Assembly (NCBI RefSeq): GCF_021300775.1
Contig: NZ_JAJTJP010000002.1
Span: 307,285-371,284, forward strand
Reading direction: 5' to 3'
DNA: 64,000 nt
DNA from: Parvimonas micra
Lineage (GTDB): Bacteria; Bacillota; Clostridia; Tissierellales; Peptoniphilaceae
Made by a program: the position numbers and the translations under genes. The first letter of the stretch is position 1. Each line of letters opens with the position of its first letter. The notes under the pieces were generated by a model, which saw only the letters and a list, made by a program, of their open reading frames with translations, made no database searches and was not told the origin of the DNA. Below are positions 9,188 to 18,156 of this stretch, in pieces.

Positions 9188-9207
9188 AGAGGGAGGAAAC
9201 TCCCTCT
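9188..9207 (+). other. Intra-operon stem-loop with GAAA tetraloop
   Basis: AGAGGGAG-GAAA-CTCCCTCT forms a perfect 8-bp stem with a GNRA tetraloop between the binding protein and permease genes. No T-run follows, so it is more likely an mRNA-stabilising or processing hairpin than a terminator. Confidence 0.65.
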
Positions 9208-9228
9208 TGTTAATGAAAGGTTTATTTT

Positions 9229-10914
9229 ATGCAAAAGACAGAAAGAAAATTTAAATTAGATATAAAATGGATAGTTATGTTATCTATTGTTGCACTTTTA
9301 CTTATTTTTGAAGTTTTCCCACTTTTATATCTATTTGTTAAATCCGTATTTCCTAATGGAAGTTTTACTTTTGAGGCTTTTAAAAGAGTTTACAGCTACG
9401 ATGCAAACTTTATAGCTATTAGAAATACTCTTGTTACAGCGGTTGCAACTACATTTTTTGGAATGTTAATCGCATTTCCACTAGCTTTTTTAGTAGGAAG
9501 AACAAATTTATATGGTAAAAAAATATTTAGAACTATGTTTGTAATTACATATATGGTTCCACCTTATGTAGGAGCCATGGCTTGGCTTAGACTTTTAAAT
9601 CCAAGAGTTGGAACTTTAAATATGTTTATTCAAAAAATATTTGGGCTTAGCGAACCGATTTTTAATATTTACAGCGTATGGGGAATGATTTGGGTATTAA
9701 CTTGTTTCTATTATCCTTATGCATTTATTACAATTTCTCGTGCTATGGAAAAAATGGATCCATCACTAGAAGAAGCTGCAAGAATTTCAGGAGCTAGTCC
9801 TTTAAAGACATTATTTACAGTTACAATTCCAATGATGACGCCGAGTTTAATAGCTGCAGGACTTTTAGTTTTCGTAACAGCTGCATCTTGTTATGGTATT
9901 CCATCAATCATCGGCGCTCCAGGACAAATTCATACAGTTACAACAAGAATAATTGAATTTGTTCATATTGGAAATGAAGAAGGTATTATTGATGCCACTA
10001 CTCTTGCTGTATTCTTAATGATAATTGCCAATTTGGTTTTATATTTTTCAACATTTGTACTTGGAAAGAAACAATATATAACTATGAGTGGAAAATCAAC
10101 AAGACCTACAATAGTTGACTTAGGGAAGTGGAGAACTCCTCTTACAATCTTAGTTTCACTATTCGCATTTATAGTAGTTATTGTTCCATTTATAACAGTA
10201 GCACTTACTTCTGTAACAATCAATATGGGCAAGCCATTAAATGCTAAGAATTTCTCATTTAGATTCTGGCAACAAATGCTAACAAGAGATAGTATATTAA
10301 GTTCTACAATAAACAGTTTAATTGCAGCTTCTGCAGCAGCACTTATAGGAATTGTAATCTCTTGTATGATGGCTTATTTGTTACAAAGAACTAAAGTTAA
10401 AGGAAGAAAGCTTCCAGACTTCTTAATTACAGTTGGGTCAGGAACACCAAGTATTGCAATAGCTCTTGCTCTTATAATGACAATGAGTGGTAAATTTGGA
10501 ATAAATATTTACAATACAATATATATTATGATAATTGCATATATGATTAAGTATATGTTAATGGGAATGAGAACAGTTGTTTCTGGAATGAGTCAGGTGC
10601 ATCCATCGTTGGAAGAGGCATCACAAATTTCTGGAGCTAGTTGGTTAAGAATGATTAAAGATGTTACTGCACCACTTATTATGCCATCAATAGTTGCAGG
10701 TATTTTCTTAATTTTCATGCCTAGTTTCTATGAACTTACAATGAGTACATTATTGTATTCATCTCATACAAAGACAATTGGTTTCGAATTATATAATTAT
10801 CAAACATATCATAGTCAACAAATAGCAAGTGTACTTGCTACTGCAATTTTGATTTTTGTATTGGTAGTAAACTGGATTTTAAATAAGATTACAAAAGGTA
10901 AGTTTTCAATTTAG
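9229..10914 (+). CDS. Iron-type ABC transporter permease, fused double-domain
   Basis: The 561-residue integral membrane protein contains two homologous permease halves, as in FbpB/AfuB/SfuB. Each half has an EAA-loop that contacts the ATPase: SLEEAARISGAS at about 179-190 and SLEEASQISGAS at about 460-471. About twelve hydrophobic helices are visible. The start is an ATG with a weak AAAGG ribosome site, downstream of a stable hairpin. It works with the ATPase that begins 8 bp after it. Confidence 0.85.
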   Translation: MQKTERKFKLDIKWIVMLSIVALLLIFEVFPLLYLFVKSVFPNGSFTFEAFKRVYSYDANFIAIRNTLVTAVATTFFGMLIAFPLAFLVGRTNLYGKKIFRTMFVITYMVPPYVGAMAWLRLLNPRVGTLNMFIQKIFGLSEPIFNIYSVWGMIWVLTCFYYPYAFITISRAMEKMDPSLEEAARISGASPLKTLFTVTIPMMTPSLIAAGLLVFVTAASCYGIPSIIGAPGQIHTVTTRIIEFVHIGNEEGIIDATTLAVFLMIIANLVLYFSTFVLGKKQYITMSGKSTRPTIVDLGKWRTPLTILVSLFAFIVVIVPFITVALTSVTINMGKPLNAKNFSFRFWQQMLTRDSILSSTINSLIAASAAALIGIVISCMMAYLLQRTKVKGRKLPDFLITVGSGTPSIAIALALIMTMSGKFGINIYNTIYIMIIAYMIKYMLMGMRTVVSGMSQVHPSLEEASQISGASWLRMIKDVTAPLIMPSIVAGIFLIFMPSFYELTMSTLLYSSHTKTIGFELYNYQTYHSQQIASVLATAILIFVLVVNWILNKITKGKFSI

Positions 10915-10922
10915 GAGGAAAA

Positions 10923-11993
10923 ATGTCAACTATTACGATAAAAGAAATAAGCAAATCTTTTGGTGATGTAGAAGTTTTAAAACCTTTTACAGAAACATTT
11001 AAAGATGGAGAATTTATAACTTTATTAGGACCTTCAGGTTGTGGAAAAACAACAATGTTAAGACTAATTGCTGGTTTTGAAAAACCAACAAGTGGAGAAA
11101 TTCTAATAGGGGATAAAGTTGTATCAGGAGGAAAAACATTCCTTCCTCCCGAAAAAAGAGGAATAGGAATGGTATTTCAATCATATGCAGTTTGGCCTCA
11201 TATGAATGTTTTTGATAATGTTGCCTATCCATTAAAAATAGCAGGTGTTAAGAAAGAAGAAATAAAAGAAAGAGTTGAAAAAGTTTTAGAAATAGTTCAC
11301 TTATCTCAATATAAAGATAGAGAACCATCAGAACTTTCCGGTGGACAACAACAAAGAGTTGCTCTTGGACGTGCTTTAATTTCTAGACCAAAATTACTTT
11401 TACTTGATGAACCTCTTTCAAACTTGGACGCAAAACTTAGAGAAGAAATGCGTTTTGAAATAAAGGAAATTCAAAAAAGACTTGGAATTACAGTTGTATA
11501 TGTAACTCATGATCAAATTGAAGCTATGACAATGAGTGATAAAATTATCTTGATTAATAAGGGTGTTGTTCAACAAATAGGAACTCCAGAAGAAATTTAC
11601 AGAAATCCTGTAAATCCTTTTGTTGCAAACTTTGTGGGTCGTGTTAATTTCATTAAAGGAGTTGCAAAAGACGGCTTTGTTGAACTTGCAGATACTGGAA
11701 AGAAATTGCCATATGATGGAGATAAGACTGGTAATGTTATTGTTGCAATAAGACCTGAAGCCCTTAGAATTGATGAAAAAGATGGAACTATTGATGCTAA
11801 ACTTGTAAGCCAATTCTATCTTGGAGATGTTAATGATTGTAAGGTAGATTTAGGAAATGACAATGTAGTCAGAGTTATCGACCATGTTGAAACTTATGGA
11901 GTTTATGAAGAAAAAGCAGATATCAAATTAAGAATTAAAAACTTTATGGTATTTGACGATGACGGAAAAGATTACACTAAAATAATAACATAA
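10923..11993 (+). CDS. Iron/polyamine-type ABC transporter ATP-binding protein
   Basis: The 356-residue ATPase has Walker A GPSGCGKT at 36-43, the Q-loop at 86, LSGGQ at 138-142, Walker B LLLLDEP at 158-164 and a TOBE-like C-terminal domain after residue ~240. This layout is shared by FbpC, PotA and PhnT-type ATPases. The AGGAGG at 10914-10919 overlaps the end of the permease gene, so the two are co-translated. Iron is inferred from the binding protein. Confidence 0.87.
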   Translation: MSTITIKEISKSFGDVEVLKPFTETFKDGEFITLLGPSGCGKTTMLRLIAGFEKPTSGEILIGDKVVSGGKTFLPPEKRGIGMVFQSYAVWPHMNVFDNVAYPLKIAGVKKEEIKERVEKVLEIVHLSQYKDREPSELSGGQQQRVALGRALISRPKLLLLDEPLSNLDAKLREEMRFEIKEIQKRLGITVVYVTHDQIEAMTMSDKIILINKGVVQQIGTPEEIYRNPVNPFVANFVGRVNFIKGVAKDGFVELADTGKKLPYDGDKTGNVIVAIRPEALRIDEKDGTIDAKLVSQFYLGDVNDCKVDLGNDNVVRVIDHVETYGVYEEKADIKLRIKNFMVFDDDGKDYTKIIT

Positions 11994-12004
11994 AAATTAA
12001 TTTT

Positions 12005-12036
12005 AAAGCTATTGAATTTTTTCAATAGCTTTTTTG
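12005..12036 (+). terminator. Terminator of the iron transporter operon
   Basis: AAAGCTATTGAA-tttt-TTCAATAGCTTT, a perfect 12-bp stem, is followed by T residues. Confidence 0.88.
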
Positions 12037-12111
12037 TGTATTATTTTCAATTTGATTTTTGTGTTTTAATGTAATATAATAAATTATAGAGATAAGAAGG
12101 GATGTGAATAT

Positions 12112-12696
12112 ATGGAAACTGTAAGATTATATACTAGACAAGATATTAGATCTTTAAAAGAAATTGAAGAGAAAGGTTATTTTACGAATAAAATTTCTTA
12201 TGTCAAAGAAAATTTTGGAGTGATTTCTGACTATATTTTAGGTTGTTATAATTATTTTGTAAAAGAGGCGAGTAAAAGAGTACCAAAGCCTGATGAAGTT
12301 GAAATGCCTGTTTGGTGTGGAGTTAGCAATAAAAATTGTATGCCTCCAATAGAAAATTCGGTTTTATATGTTTTAGATGTTCCAAAAGATGAGGTAATCT
12401 ATTTTGACGGAGTTAAATGGGATTATGTACTCAATCATCATTATATCCCTTTGAATGAAGAAGATGATAAAAAGTATAAAAAAAGATTAAAAGAAAAAGG
12501 GATAGATAACGGATTTGAGTTTTTTGAGGGAAAGTATAAGAATGTTTTTCCAGAAGAAAGACAAATAGTTATAGACAGTTGGGCTAGAATATTCGATATT
12601 GATGAATGGAATATTTACAGAGTTCAAGCAAACATTTGGAAAATAAAAAAAGAGTGGATTTTTGCTTTGGTAAAAAAAGGAGATATTATTCCTTAA
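12112..12696 (+). CDS. DUF3841 domain protein
   Basis: The 194-residue soluble protein matches the pattern I recognise as DUF3841: an N-terminal LYTRQDIRSLKEIEEKGYF, a middle WCGV...VLYVLDVPKDEVIYFD...WDYVLNHHYIPL, and a C-terminal SWARIFDI...VQANIWKIKKEWI. The function of the family is unknown. It stands alone, flanked by a terminator upstream and a new promoter (TATAAT, 12747-12752) downstream. There is no signal peptide or membrane segment. Confidence 0.7.
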   Translation: METVRLYTRQDIRSLKEIEEKGYFTNKISYVKENFGVISDYILGCYNYFVKEASKRVPKPDEVEMPVWCGVSNKNCMPPIENSVLYVLDVPKDEVIYFDGVKWDYVLNHHYIPLNEEDDKKYKKRLKEKGIDNGFEFFEGKYKNVFPEERQIVIDSWARIFDIDEWNIYRVQANIWKIKKEWIFALVKKGDIIP

Positions 12697-12797
12697 ATTT
12701 AACTGTGAATATAATAAATAATTATTTTAGAATTTTTGGAAAATGATATAATGTACATATTTTAGGTTAGACTTTGAATAATTTCAAGGAGGATATT

Positions 12798-13244
12798 ATG
12801 AAAAAATTTTTTAGAAAATTAGCTTTGATTTTGCCGGTTTTTATTGCTTTTTCCGGTTGTTCTAAAAGTTCTAAAGTTAATGACGATAATGCAAATAAGC
12901 AAGTAGTTAGAAAGGCAAGTAAAGAGGTTGAAAAAATTTGTGGATATTATTATGCGTATGATTCACAAATTGTTTTAGATAATGGTGAATATTATGGTGT
13001 GCCTTGTATGTATTATAAGGCTAAACCTATAGACTTTGATAAATGTTCAAAAGAATCTGTTAAAAAACTTCGTGGAGATTTTACGGATGATGGAAACTTT
13101 TTAGAGCCGACAATTTTTGAAGAAGGCGGAAAAAAGTATTTAACAGCTAATTTTTTCCCTGAAAAGAAGTTTTGGATAAAAGATGAAAAAACCATTGTTG
13201 ATGTTGAAACGAATACGGAATATAAAAAGGGTGACCCTGAATAA
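12798..13244 (+). CDS. Small hypothetical lipoprotein
   Basis: I do not recognise the family. The start at 12798 is chosen because AAGGAGG lies 6-7 bp before this ATG; an upstream in-frame ATG at 12774 has no such site. The protein (148 aa) begins with a signal peptide and the lipobox FSGC (Cys21). The mature part is polar, with a YYYAYDSQIVLDNGEYYG segment that suggests a small beta domain. It is transcribed alone, between its own promoter-like TATAAT and a strong terminator. Confidence 0.65.
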   Translation: MKKFFRKLALILPVFIAFSGCSKSSKVNDDNANKQVVRKASKEVEKICGYYYAYDSQIVLDNGEYYGVPCMYYKAKPIDFDKCSKESVKKLRGDFTDDGNFLEPTIFEEGGKKYLTANFFPEKKFWIKDEKTIVDVETNTEYKKGDPE

Positions 13245-13260
13245 ATATGTAAAATTAATT

Positions 13261-13297
13261 AAACAACTAATGGTTTTTTGCCATTAGTTGTTTTTTT
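13261..13297 (+). terminator. Terminator of the lipoprotein gene
   Basis: A perfect 13-bp stem (AAACAACTAATGG and complement) with a 7-nt loop is followed by T residues. Confidence 0.9.
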
Positions 13298-13364
13298 AAA
13301 AATAATGGATAATTTTTTTGCCCTTATTATTTTATATTTAGTATTTTAAAGTTAGTAGGATGTT

Positions 13365-13391
13365 ATGAAAAAATATTTAAAATATTATTAA
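13365..13391 (+). CDS. Possible 8-residue leader peptide (MKKYLKYY)
   Basis: ATG with an upstream TAGGATG-like site encodes MKKYLKYY and stops 13 bp before a strong hairpin-terminator. It is Tyr/Lys rich, as in attenuation leaders, but so short an ORF can occur by chance. Confidence 0.2.
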   Translation: MKKYLKYY

Positions 13392-13404
13392 AAATTTTAA
13401 AAAG

Positions 13405-13437
13405 GGTCTGTCGGTTGATTTCGACAGACCATTTTTT
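13405..13437 (+). terminator. Orphan terminator upstream of bioY
   Basis: GGTCTGTCG pairs perfectly with CGACAGACC and a T6 tract follows. No annotated gene ends here: the previous gene already has a terminator at 13261. It may end a short transcript or act as an attenuator. Confidence 0.75.
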
Positions 13438-13561
13438 ATGTAATATAAACTTAAATTATATTAAATAAATTTTCACATTTTAAATAATTAATAAAGAATA
13501 TTGACAAAAAGATTTTTTTGTGTTCTAATTCTTATGTAATATTAAATTGAAAGGAGAAAAA

Positions 13562-14080
13562 ATGAATATAAGAACAAAAGATCTTACTTTAGCAGCCCTA
13601 TTTAGTGCATTAATTGCTGTTGGAGCATTTATAAAGATTCCATTTTTCATTGTTCCTATTACATTACAAACTCTGTTTGTAGTTCTATCAGGATTAGTAC
13701 TTGAACGTAAATTTGCTGTATTAAGTGTAATTGTATATTTGATGATTGGACTTGCTGGTTTTCCAGTGTTTGCAAATGGTGGAGGAATTAATTATATTTT
13801 TAGTCCAACTTTTGGTTATTTAGTAGCATTTGCTTTTGCGACATATTTTATTGCAAGTTTTAAGGAAAAAAATATATTTTTAGCTACTGGAATTGGAATT
13901 TTAATTATTTACATCATTGGTATGTTGTATTTTGTATTTTTACAATATGCTCTTAATGGAAAAGTGTATTCAATAAGCTTTTTATTGTATAATTTATTTT
14001 TAATATTCTTACCAGGAGATATACTTTCTTGTGTAGTTGCAATCATTGGATATAGAAAGATACTTAAAATAATGAAATAA
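13562..14080 (+). CDS. bioY: Biotin transporter substrate-binding S component BioY
   Basis: The 172-residue membrane protein has about six helices and the BioY pattern LTLAALFSALIAVGAFIKIP...PITLQTLFVVLSGLVL...GLAGFPVFANGGG. It captures biotin, either alone or with a shared ECF energising module, which is not in this window. The ATG at 13562 is preferred over a TTG at 13547 because AAGGAG lies just before it. It precedes the operon encoding the biotin-dependent acetyl-CoA carboxylase, with birA further on. No BirA operator or biotin-responsive element is recognisable upstream. Confidence 0.88.
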   Translation: MNIRTKDLTLAALFSALIAVGAFIKIPFFIVPITLQTLFVVLSGLVLERKFAVLSVIVYLMIGLAGFPVFANGGGINYIFSPTFGYLVAFAFATYFIASFKEKNIFLATGIGILIIYIIGMLYFVFLQYALNGKVYSISFLLYNLFLIFLPGDILSCVVAIIGYRKILKIMK

Positions 14081-14088
14081 ATTTTTAA

Positions 14089-14118
14089 AGACAACAATTT
14101 TTAATTGTTGTTTTTTTA
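14089..14118 (+). terminator. Terminator of bioY
   Basis: ACAACAATT pairs with AATTGTTGT and is followed by T7. Confidence 0.85.
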
Positions 14119-14220
14119 TTGCAGTGTAGAGAATTTTTAAATTTAATTATTTTAAAATATACGATTTTATTTGTTTTTTGTAACATTTTGTTAAAAATTT
14201 TTTATAAACTTGCAAAAAAC

Positions 14221-14249
14221 TTGACTTTACAAAACAAATAATATATAAT
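14221..14249 (+). promoter_or_regulatory. Promoter of the fatty acid synthesis operon
   Basis: TTGACT (14221-14226), a 17-bp spacer and TATAAT (14244-14249) form a near-consensus housekeeping promoter. Confidence 0.85.
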
Positions 14250-14291
14250 TTGACTGTCAAAAGATTGACTATCAAATATTTGATAATCAAA
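14249..14291 (+). promoter_or_regulatory. Three FabT-like operators
   Basis: Boxes TTTGACTGTCAAA (14249-14261), aTTGACTATCAAA (14264-14276) and TTTGATAATCAAA (14279-14291) match the FabT TTTGAxxxTCAAA pattern. Their centres (14255, 14270, 14285) are exactly 15 bp apart, and the first overlaps the -10. They should repress the whole operon when FabT is bound. A FabT-like regulator is encoded at 25331. Confidence 0.8.
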
Positions 14292-14311
14292 ATAAAAAAG
14301 GAGATTAAATT

Positions 14312-14539
14312 ATGTTAGAAAAAGTTAAAGAAATTTTAGTTGAATCATTAAATATCGAAGGAAGTGAAGTAGTTCCATCTGCAAGATTAAATGAAGATTT
14401 AGGAATTGATTCTTTATCATCAATAGAACTTGCATTAGAATTAGAATCAGCATTCGATGTAAAGATTGAAGATGAAGAACTTGTAAAATTACAAACAGTT
14501 CAAGATGTAATAGATATAATAGAGTCAAAAACTAAGTAG
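14312..14539 (+). CDS. acpP: Acyl carrier protein
   Basis: The 75-residue acidic protein carries growing acyl chains on 4'-phosphopantetheine attached to Ser34 in the LGIDSLSSIEL motif. Length and charge are typical. It is the first gene of the fatty acid operon, preceded by AGGAG and the FabT-like operators. A hairpin after the gene, before accB, may raise its expression relative to the enzymes, which would suit a carrier needed in excess. Confidence 0.95.
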   Translation: MLEKVKEILVESLNIEGSEVVPSARLNEDLGIDSLSSIELALELESAFDVKIEDEELVKLQTVQDVIDIIESKTK

Positions 14540-14560
14540 TAAGCTACAAAGAGTAGCTTA
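14540..14560 (+). other. Stem-loop between acpP and accB
   Basis: TAAGCTAC-aaaga-GTAGCTTA forms a perfect 8-bp stem; the downstream T-run is short (cttaattttt), so it is probably a weak attenuator or stabiliser. Confidence 0.6.
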
Positions 14561-14582
14561 CTTAATTTTTAGGGAGAAATTT

Positions 14583-15020
14583 ATGGATATAGAAAAAATA
14601 AATAATATTGTTGAATTGTTTAAAAATTCAGGATTAGATGAAATGACTTTAGAACTTAAAGATTTTAAAATCAATTTAAAGAATAATAAAGTTGAATATG
14701 TTGCTAAGGAATTTGTTAATGTTGTTGAAAAGAGTAGTCCTGTAAAAGTTGAAAAAGTTGAAGAACAAGTTAATGATGTTAAAGGAGAATGGATTAAAGC
14801 TCCTTTTGTTGGAACTTTTTATGCAGCACCAAGTGCTAATGAAGCTCCATATGTAAAAGTTGGTCAAAAGATAAATAAAGGCGATGTTATTTGCATATTA
14901 GAGGCAATGAAAGTTATGAACGAGATAAAGTCCAACAAGAGTGGAACTGTACTTGAAATTAAAGCACAAAATGGAAATATGGTTGAATATGATGAGGAGC
15001 TTATCTTAATAGGAGATTAA
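14583..15020 (+). CDS. accB: Biotin carboxyl carrier protein of acetyl-CoA carboxylase
   Basis: The 145-residue protein has a lipoyl/biotinyl domain from about residue 70 and the biotinylation motif EAMKVMNEI, with Lys110 as the modified residue. It shuttles carboxybiotin between AccC and AccAD. A short linker (residues ~45-68) separates an N-terminal helix segment from the domain. It starts after AGGGAG and is followed immediately by accC. Biotin for it would come through BioY and be attached by the BirA-type ligase at 24453. Confidence 0.95.
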   Translation: MDIEKINNIVELFKNSGLDEMTLELKDFKINLKNNKVEYVAKEFVNVVEKSSPVKVEKVEEQVNDVKGEWIKAPFVGTFYAAPSANEAPYVKVGQKINKGDVICILEAMKVMNEIKSNKSGTVLEIKAQNGNMVEYDEELILIGD

Positions 15021-15021
15021 A

Positions 15022-16389
15022 ATGATTAGAAAGTTATTAGTTGCTAATCGTGGAGAGATAGCAGTAAGAATAATTAGAACTTGTAAGGAAATGGGAATTA
15101 CAACAGTTGCAGTTCATTCTGTAGGAGATAAGGAAGCATTACATGTTAATTTAGCAGATGAATCAATATGTATTGGTCCTGATAATCCTTTAAAATCATA
15201 TCTTAATATGAATAATATTATTCAGGCTGCTTGTAGTAGTGGATGTGATGCGATTCATCCTGGATTTGGTTTTTTAAGTGAAAATCCAAAATTTGCCAAA
15301 TTAGTTGAAGAATGTGGTTTAATTTTTGTAGGCCCTAATCATGAATTGATTAGTATGTTAGGGGATAAAAATGAAGCCAGATTACAAATGGGAATTATTG
15401 GTGTACCAGTTATTCCTGGAAGTAAGGATGTAATTGAAACTGCTGAAATTGGACTTCAAGAAGCTGAAAAAATTGGTTATCCAGTTATTATAAAAGCTTC
15501 TAGTGGTGGTGGTGGTAAAGGAATGAGAATTGTTTGGAACAGTTCAGATTTTGTTGAAAATTATAATACTGCTAAATCAGAAGCGAAGATTAGTTTTAAT
15601 GATGATAGAGTTTATATTGAAAAATATATAGAATCTCCAAAACATATTGAAGTACAACTTTTAGGAGATATGTTTGGAAATGTAATTCATCTTTATGAAC
15701 GTGATTGTTCAATGCAAAGAAAAAATCAAAAAATTTTAGAAGAGGCGCCTTGTCATATTCTCGATAATAACATTCGAGAAAAGTTGATTAAAGACGCTGT
15801 TAAAATTTGTAAGCATTTAAAATATTATTCAGCGGGAACTATTGAATTTTTAGTTGATAAATCTGGAAATTATTATTTTATGGAGATGAATACAAGAATA
15901 CAGGTAGAACATCCTATTACTGAGATGATAACTGGAGTTGATATTGTAAGACAACAAATTCGTATTGCTTCTGGTTTGAAACTTAATATTAAGCAAGAAG
16001 ATGTTAAAATTAACGGTTATGCAATAGAATGTAGAATTACAGCTGAAGATACTAAGAATAATTTTGCACCATCACCAGGCAAGATTAAGTTTTTAAATGT
16101 ACCTTGTGGAAATGGTGTTCGTATTGAAACTGCAGTATATAATGGTTATACAATTCCACCTTTTTATGATTCAATGATAATGAAGGTGATAACTTATGCG
16201 CCTACAAGACTTGCTTGTATCAAGAAGATGAGAGCAACTCTTGAGGAGTTATTTGTTGATGGAGTAAAAACGAATATAGAATTTCAATACTTGCTACTAC
16301 ATAGTGCCAAATTTATAAGTGGAAGATATGATACAAGCTATGTTGCAAATTATATAAAGGAGTTAAGTGAAAATGCAGAATTTATTTAA
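15022..16389 (+). CDS. accC: Acetyl-CoA carboxylase, biotin carboxylase subunit
   Basis: The 455-residue ATP-grasp enzyme carboxylates biotin on AccB using ATP and bicarbonate. Family landmarks are [20 protein letters not shown] at the N-terminus, [11 protein letters not shown], the glycine-rich [10 protein letters not shown] loop near residue 165, and [14 protein letters not shown]. Length is normal. It begins 1 bp after the accB stop and overlaps accD. Confidence 0.96.
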   Translation: MIRKLLVANRGEIAVRIIRTCKEMGITTVAVHSVGDKEALHVNLADESICIGPDNPLKSYLNMNNIIQAACSSGCDAIHPGFGFLSENPKFAKLVEECGLIFVGPNHELISMLGDKNEARLQMGIIGVPVIPGSKDVIETAEIGLQEAEKIGYPVIIKASSGGGGKGMRIVWNSSDFVENYNTAKSEAKISFNDDRVYIEKYIESPKHIEVQLLGDMFGNVIHLYERDCSMQRKNQKILEEAPCHILDNNIREKLIKDAVKICKHLKYYSAGTIEFLVDKSGNYYFMEMNTRIQVEHPITEMITGVDIVRQQIRIASGLKLNIKQEDVKINGYAIECRITAEDTKNNFAPSPGKIKFLNVPCGNGVRIETAVYNGYTIPPFYDSMIMKVITYAPTRLACIKKMRATLEELFVDGVKTNIEFQYLLLHSAKFISGRYDTSYVANYIKELSENAEFI

Positions 16390-17239
16390 TCATAGAAAAA
16401 TTGAGATAAGTAAACTTAAAATATATAGAAAAAATAATCCTACATTTTTACCAAAGGAAATTCCGGATAATCTTTTTAAAGCTTGTCCAAATTGTAATGA
16501 AAATATCACTAAGGAAGAATGGGAGTCTAACTTATTTGTTTGTAACAAATGTGGACATCATTTAAGAATTGGAGCTGTTGAAAGAATTAGAGAGCTTTGT
16601 GATATTAACTCTTTTAGTGAATTTGATGCAGAGATTACTACTTATAATGAAGAAAATTTTTACCAATATGATGAAAAGCTAGAAAAGGCTAGAACAAATA
16701 GTGGAATTAATGAAGCTGTTGTTTGTGGAGTTGGTGAAATTTCAGGAATAAAAGCTGTTGTTTGTGCTATGGATAGTAATTTTATGATGGGAAGTATGGG
16801 AAAAGTTGTAGGAGAAAAAATTACTCGTTCAATCGAATATGCGACTTTGAAAAAATTACCTTTAATCGTGGCTACTGCAAGTGGTGGAGCTAGAATGCAA
16901 GAGGGAATTATCTCCTTAATGCAAATGGCAAAAACTAGTGCAGCTTTAAAAAAATTTAATGATAAAGGTCTATTGTATATAACTATTTTAACTGATCCAA
17001 CTACTGGTGGAGTAAGTGCAAGTTTTGCAATGCTTGGGGATATTATTATTGCTGAGCCTAAAGCTTACATTGGTTTTGCTGGAAAGAGAGTTATTGAAAA
17101 AACAATAAATGAAAAATTGCCGGAGGAATTCCAAAAAAGTGAATTTTTGCTTAAAAAGGGCTTTGTAGATCTTATTGTAAGTAGAAATAGATTAAAAGAT
17201 ACTCTACATAAACTTTTAATCTTACATGGAGTGAAGTAA
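16373..17239 (+). CDS. accD: Acetyl-CoA carboxylase, carboxyltransferase beta subunit
   Basis: With AccA, this 288-residue subunit moves the carboxyl group from biotin to acetyl-CoA to make malonyl-CoA. The N-terminal four-Cys zinc ribbon (CPNC and CNKC, Cys38, 41, 57, 60) is intact and the [12 protein letters not shown] crotonase-type core follows. ATG at 16373 is chosen over a GTG at 16367 because its distance from AAAGGAG is better. It overlaps accC by 17 bp and accA by 1 bp. Confidence 0.95.
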   Translation: MQNLFNHRKIEISKLKIYRKNNPTFLPKEIPDNLFKACPNCNENITKEEWESNLFVCNKCGHHLRIGAVERIRELCDINSFSEFDAEITTYNEENFYQYDEKLEKARTNSGINEAVVCGVGEISGIKAVVCAMDSNFMMGSMGKVVGEKITRSIEYATLKKLPLIVATASGGARMQEGIISLMQMAKTSAALKKFNDKGLLYITILTDPTTGGVSASFAMLGDIIIAEPKAYIGFAGKRVIEKTINEKLPEEFQKSEFLLKKGFVDLIVSRNRLKDTLHKLLILHGVK

Positions 17240-18156
17240 TGGAATATAAAGATTATGAATTAATAATTAGAGACCTTATAGAAAAAAAGAATAATACAAC
17301 TGATGAGAAAGAAAGAGAAAATCTTTCAAATAAAATAAAGAAACTATGTCATGAAGCAAATCAAAATTTGACTTCTTGGGATAGAGTTTGTATAGCTAGA
17401 AATAGAATACATCCAAAAGCTGAAGACTATATAAAAAGACTTTTTACAAATTTCGTAGAATTGCATGGAGATCGCTTTTATGGGGACGATAAAGCTATAA
17501 TTTCTGGTATTGGACTATTTCATGATATTCCAGTTACAGTTATTGCACAAGCAAAGGGAAAAACTACAGAAGAAAATATTGAAAGAAATTTTGGTATGAG
17601 TAATCCTGAAGGTTATCGTAAGGCGATAAGAATTGCAAAACAAGCAGAAAAATTTAAAAGACCAATAATTACTTTTGTAGACACTGCTGGTGCTTATCCG
17701 GGAAAAGATGCAGAAGAAAGAGGTCAAGCAGAGGCAATTGCAAAATGTCTTTATGAATTTTCAACTCTTGAAACACCAGTTATCTGTGTTGTAATTGGTG
17801 AAGGCGGAAGTGGTGGAGCTTTAGCTTTAAGTCTTGGAGATTGTATTATAATGCTTGAAAATTCAATTTATTCTGTTTTATCTCCTGAAGGTTTTTCATC
17901 AATTTTATGGAAAGATGAAACTAGATGTAAAGAAGCTAGTGAAATGATGAAGCTTACTGCATATGATTTAAGAGAAAAGGGAATAGTTGATGAGATAATA
18001 AAGGAGCCTTTTGGTGGAGCACAAAACAATTTTTCTGAAGTTATAAAACTTTTAGATGAAAGTATTTATAAGAGAATAAAGGAACTAAGAAAAGTTAGTA
18101 AAAGCAGTTTACTTTCTAATAGGTATAAAAAATATAGAAATATTGGAGTATATTAA
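17239..18156 (+). CDS. accA: Acetyl-CoA carboxylase, carboxyltransferase alpha subunit
   Basis: The 305-residue partner of AccD shows the alpha-subunit pattern ARxxxHPKAEDYIKRLF, FVELHGDRFYGDD, FVDTAGAYPGKDAEERGQAEAIA and GEGGSGGALAL. Start and stop overlap the neighbouring genes by one base (TAATG) on both sides, so accD-accA-fabH are tightly coupled. Confidence 0.95.
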   Translation: MEYKDYELIIRDLIEKKNNTTDEKERENLSNKIKKLCHEANQNLTSWDRVCIARNRIHPKAEDYIKRLFTNFVELHGDRFYGDDKAIISGIGLFHDIPVTVIAQAKGKTTEENIERNFGMSNPEGYRKAIRIAKQAEKFKRPIITFVDTAGAYPGKDAEERGQAEAIAKCLYEFSTLETPVICVVIGEGGSGGALALSLGDCIIMLENSIYSVLSPEGFSSILWKDETRCKEASEMMKLTAYDLREKGIVDEIIKEPFGGAQNNFSEVIKLLDESIYKRIKELRKVSKSSLLSNRYKKYRNIGVY

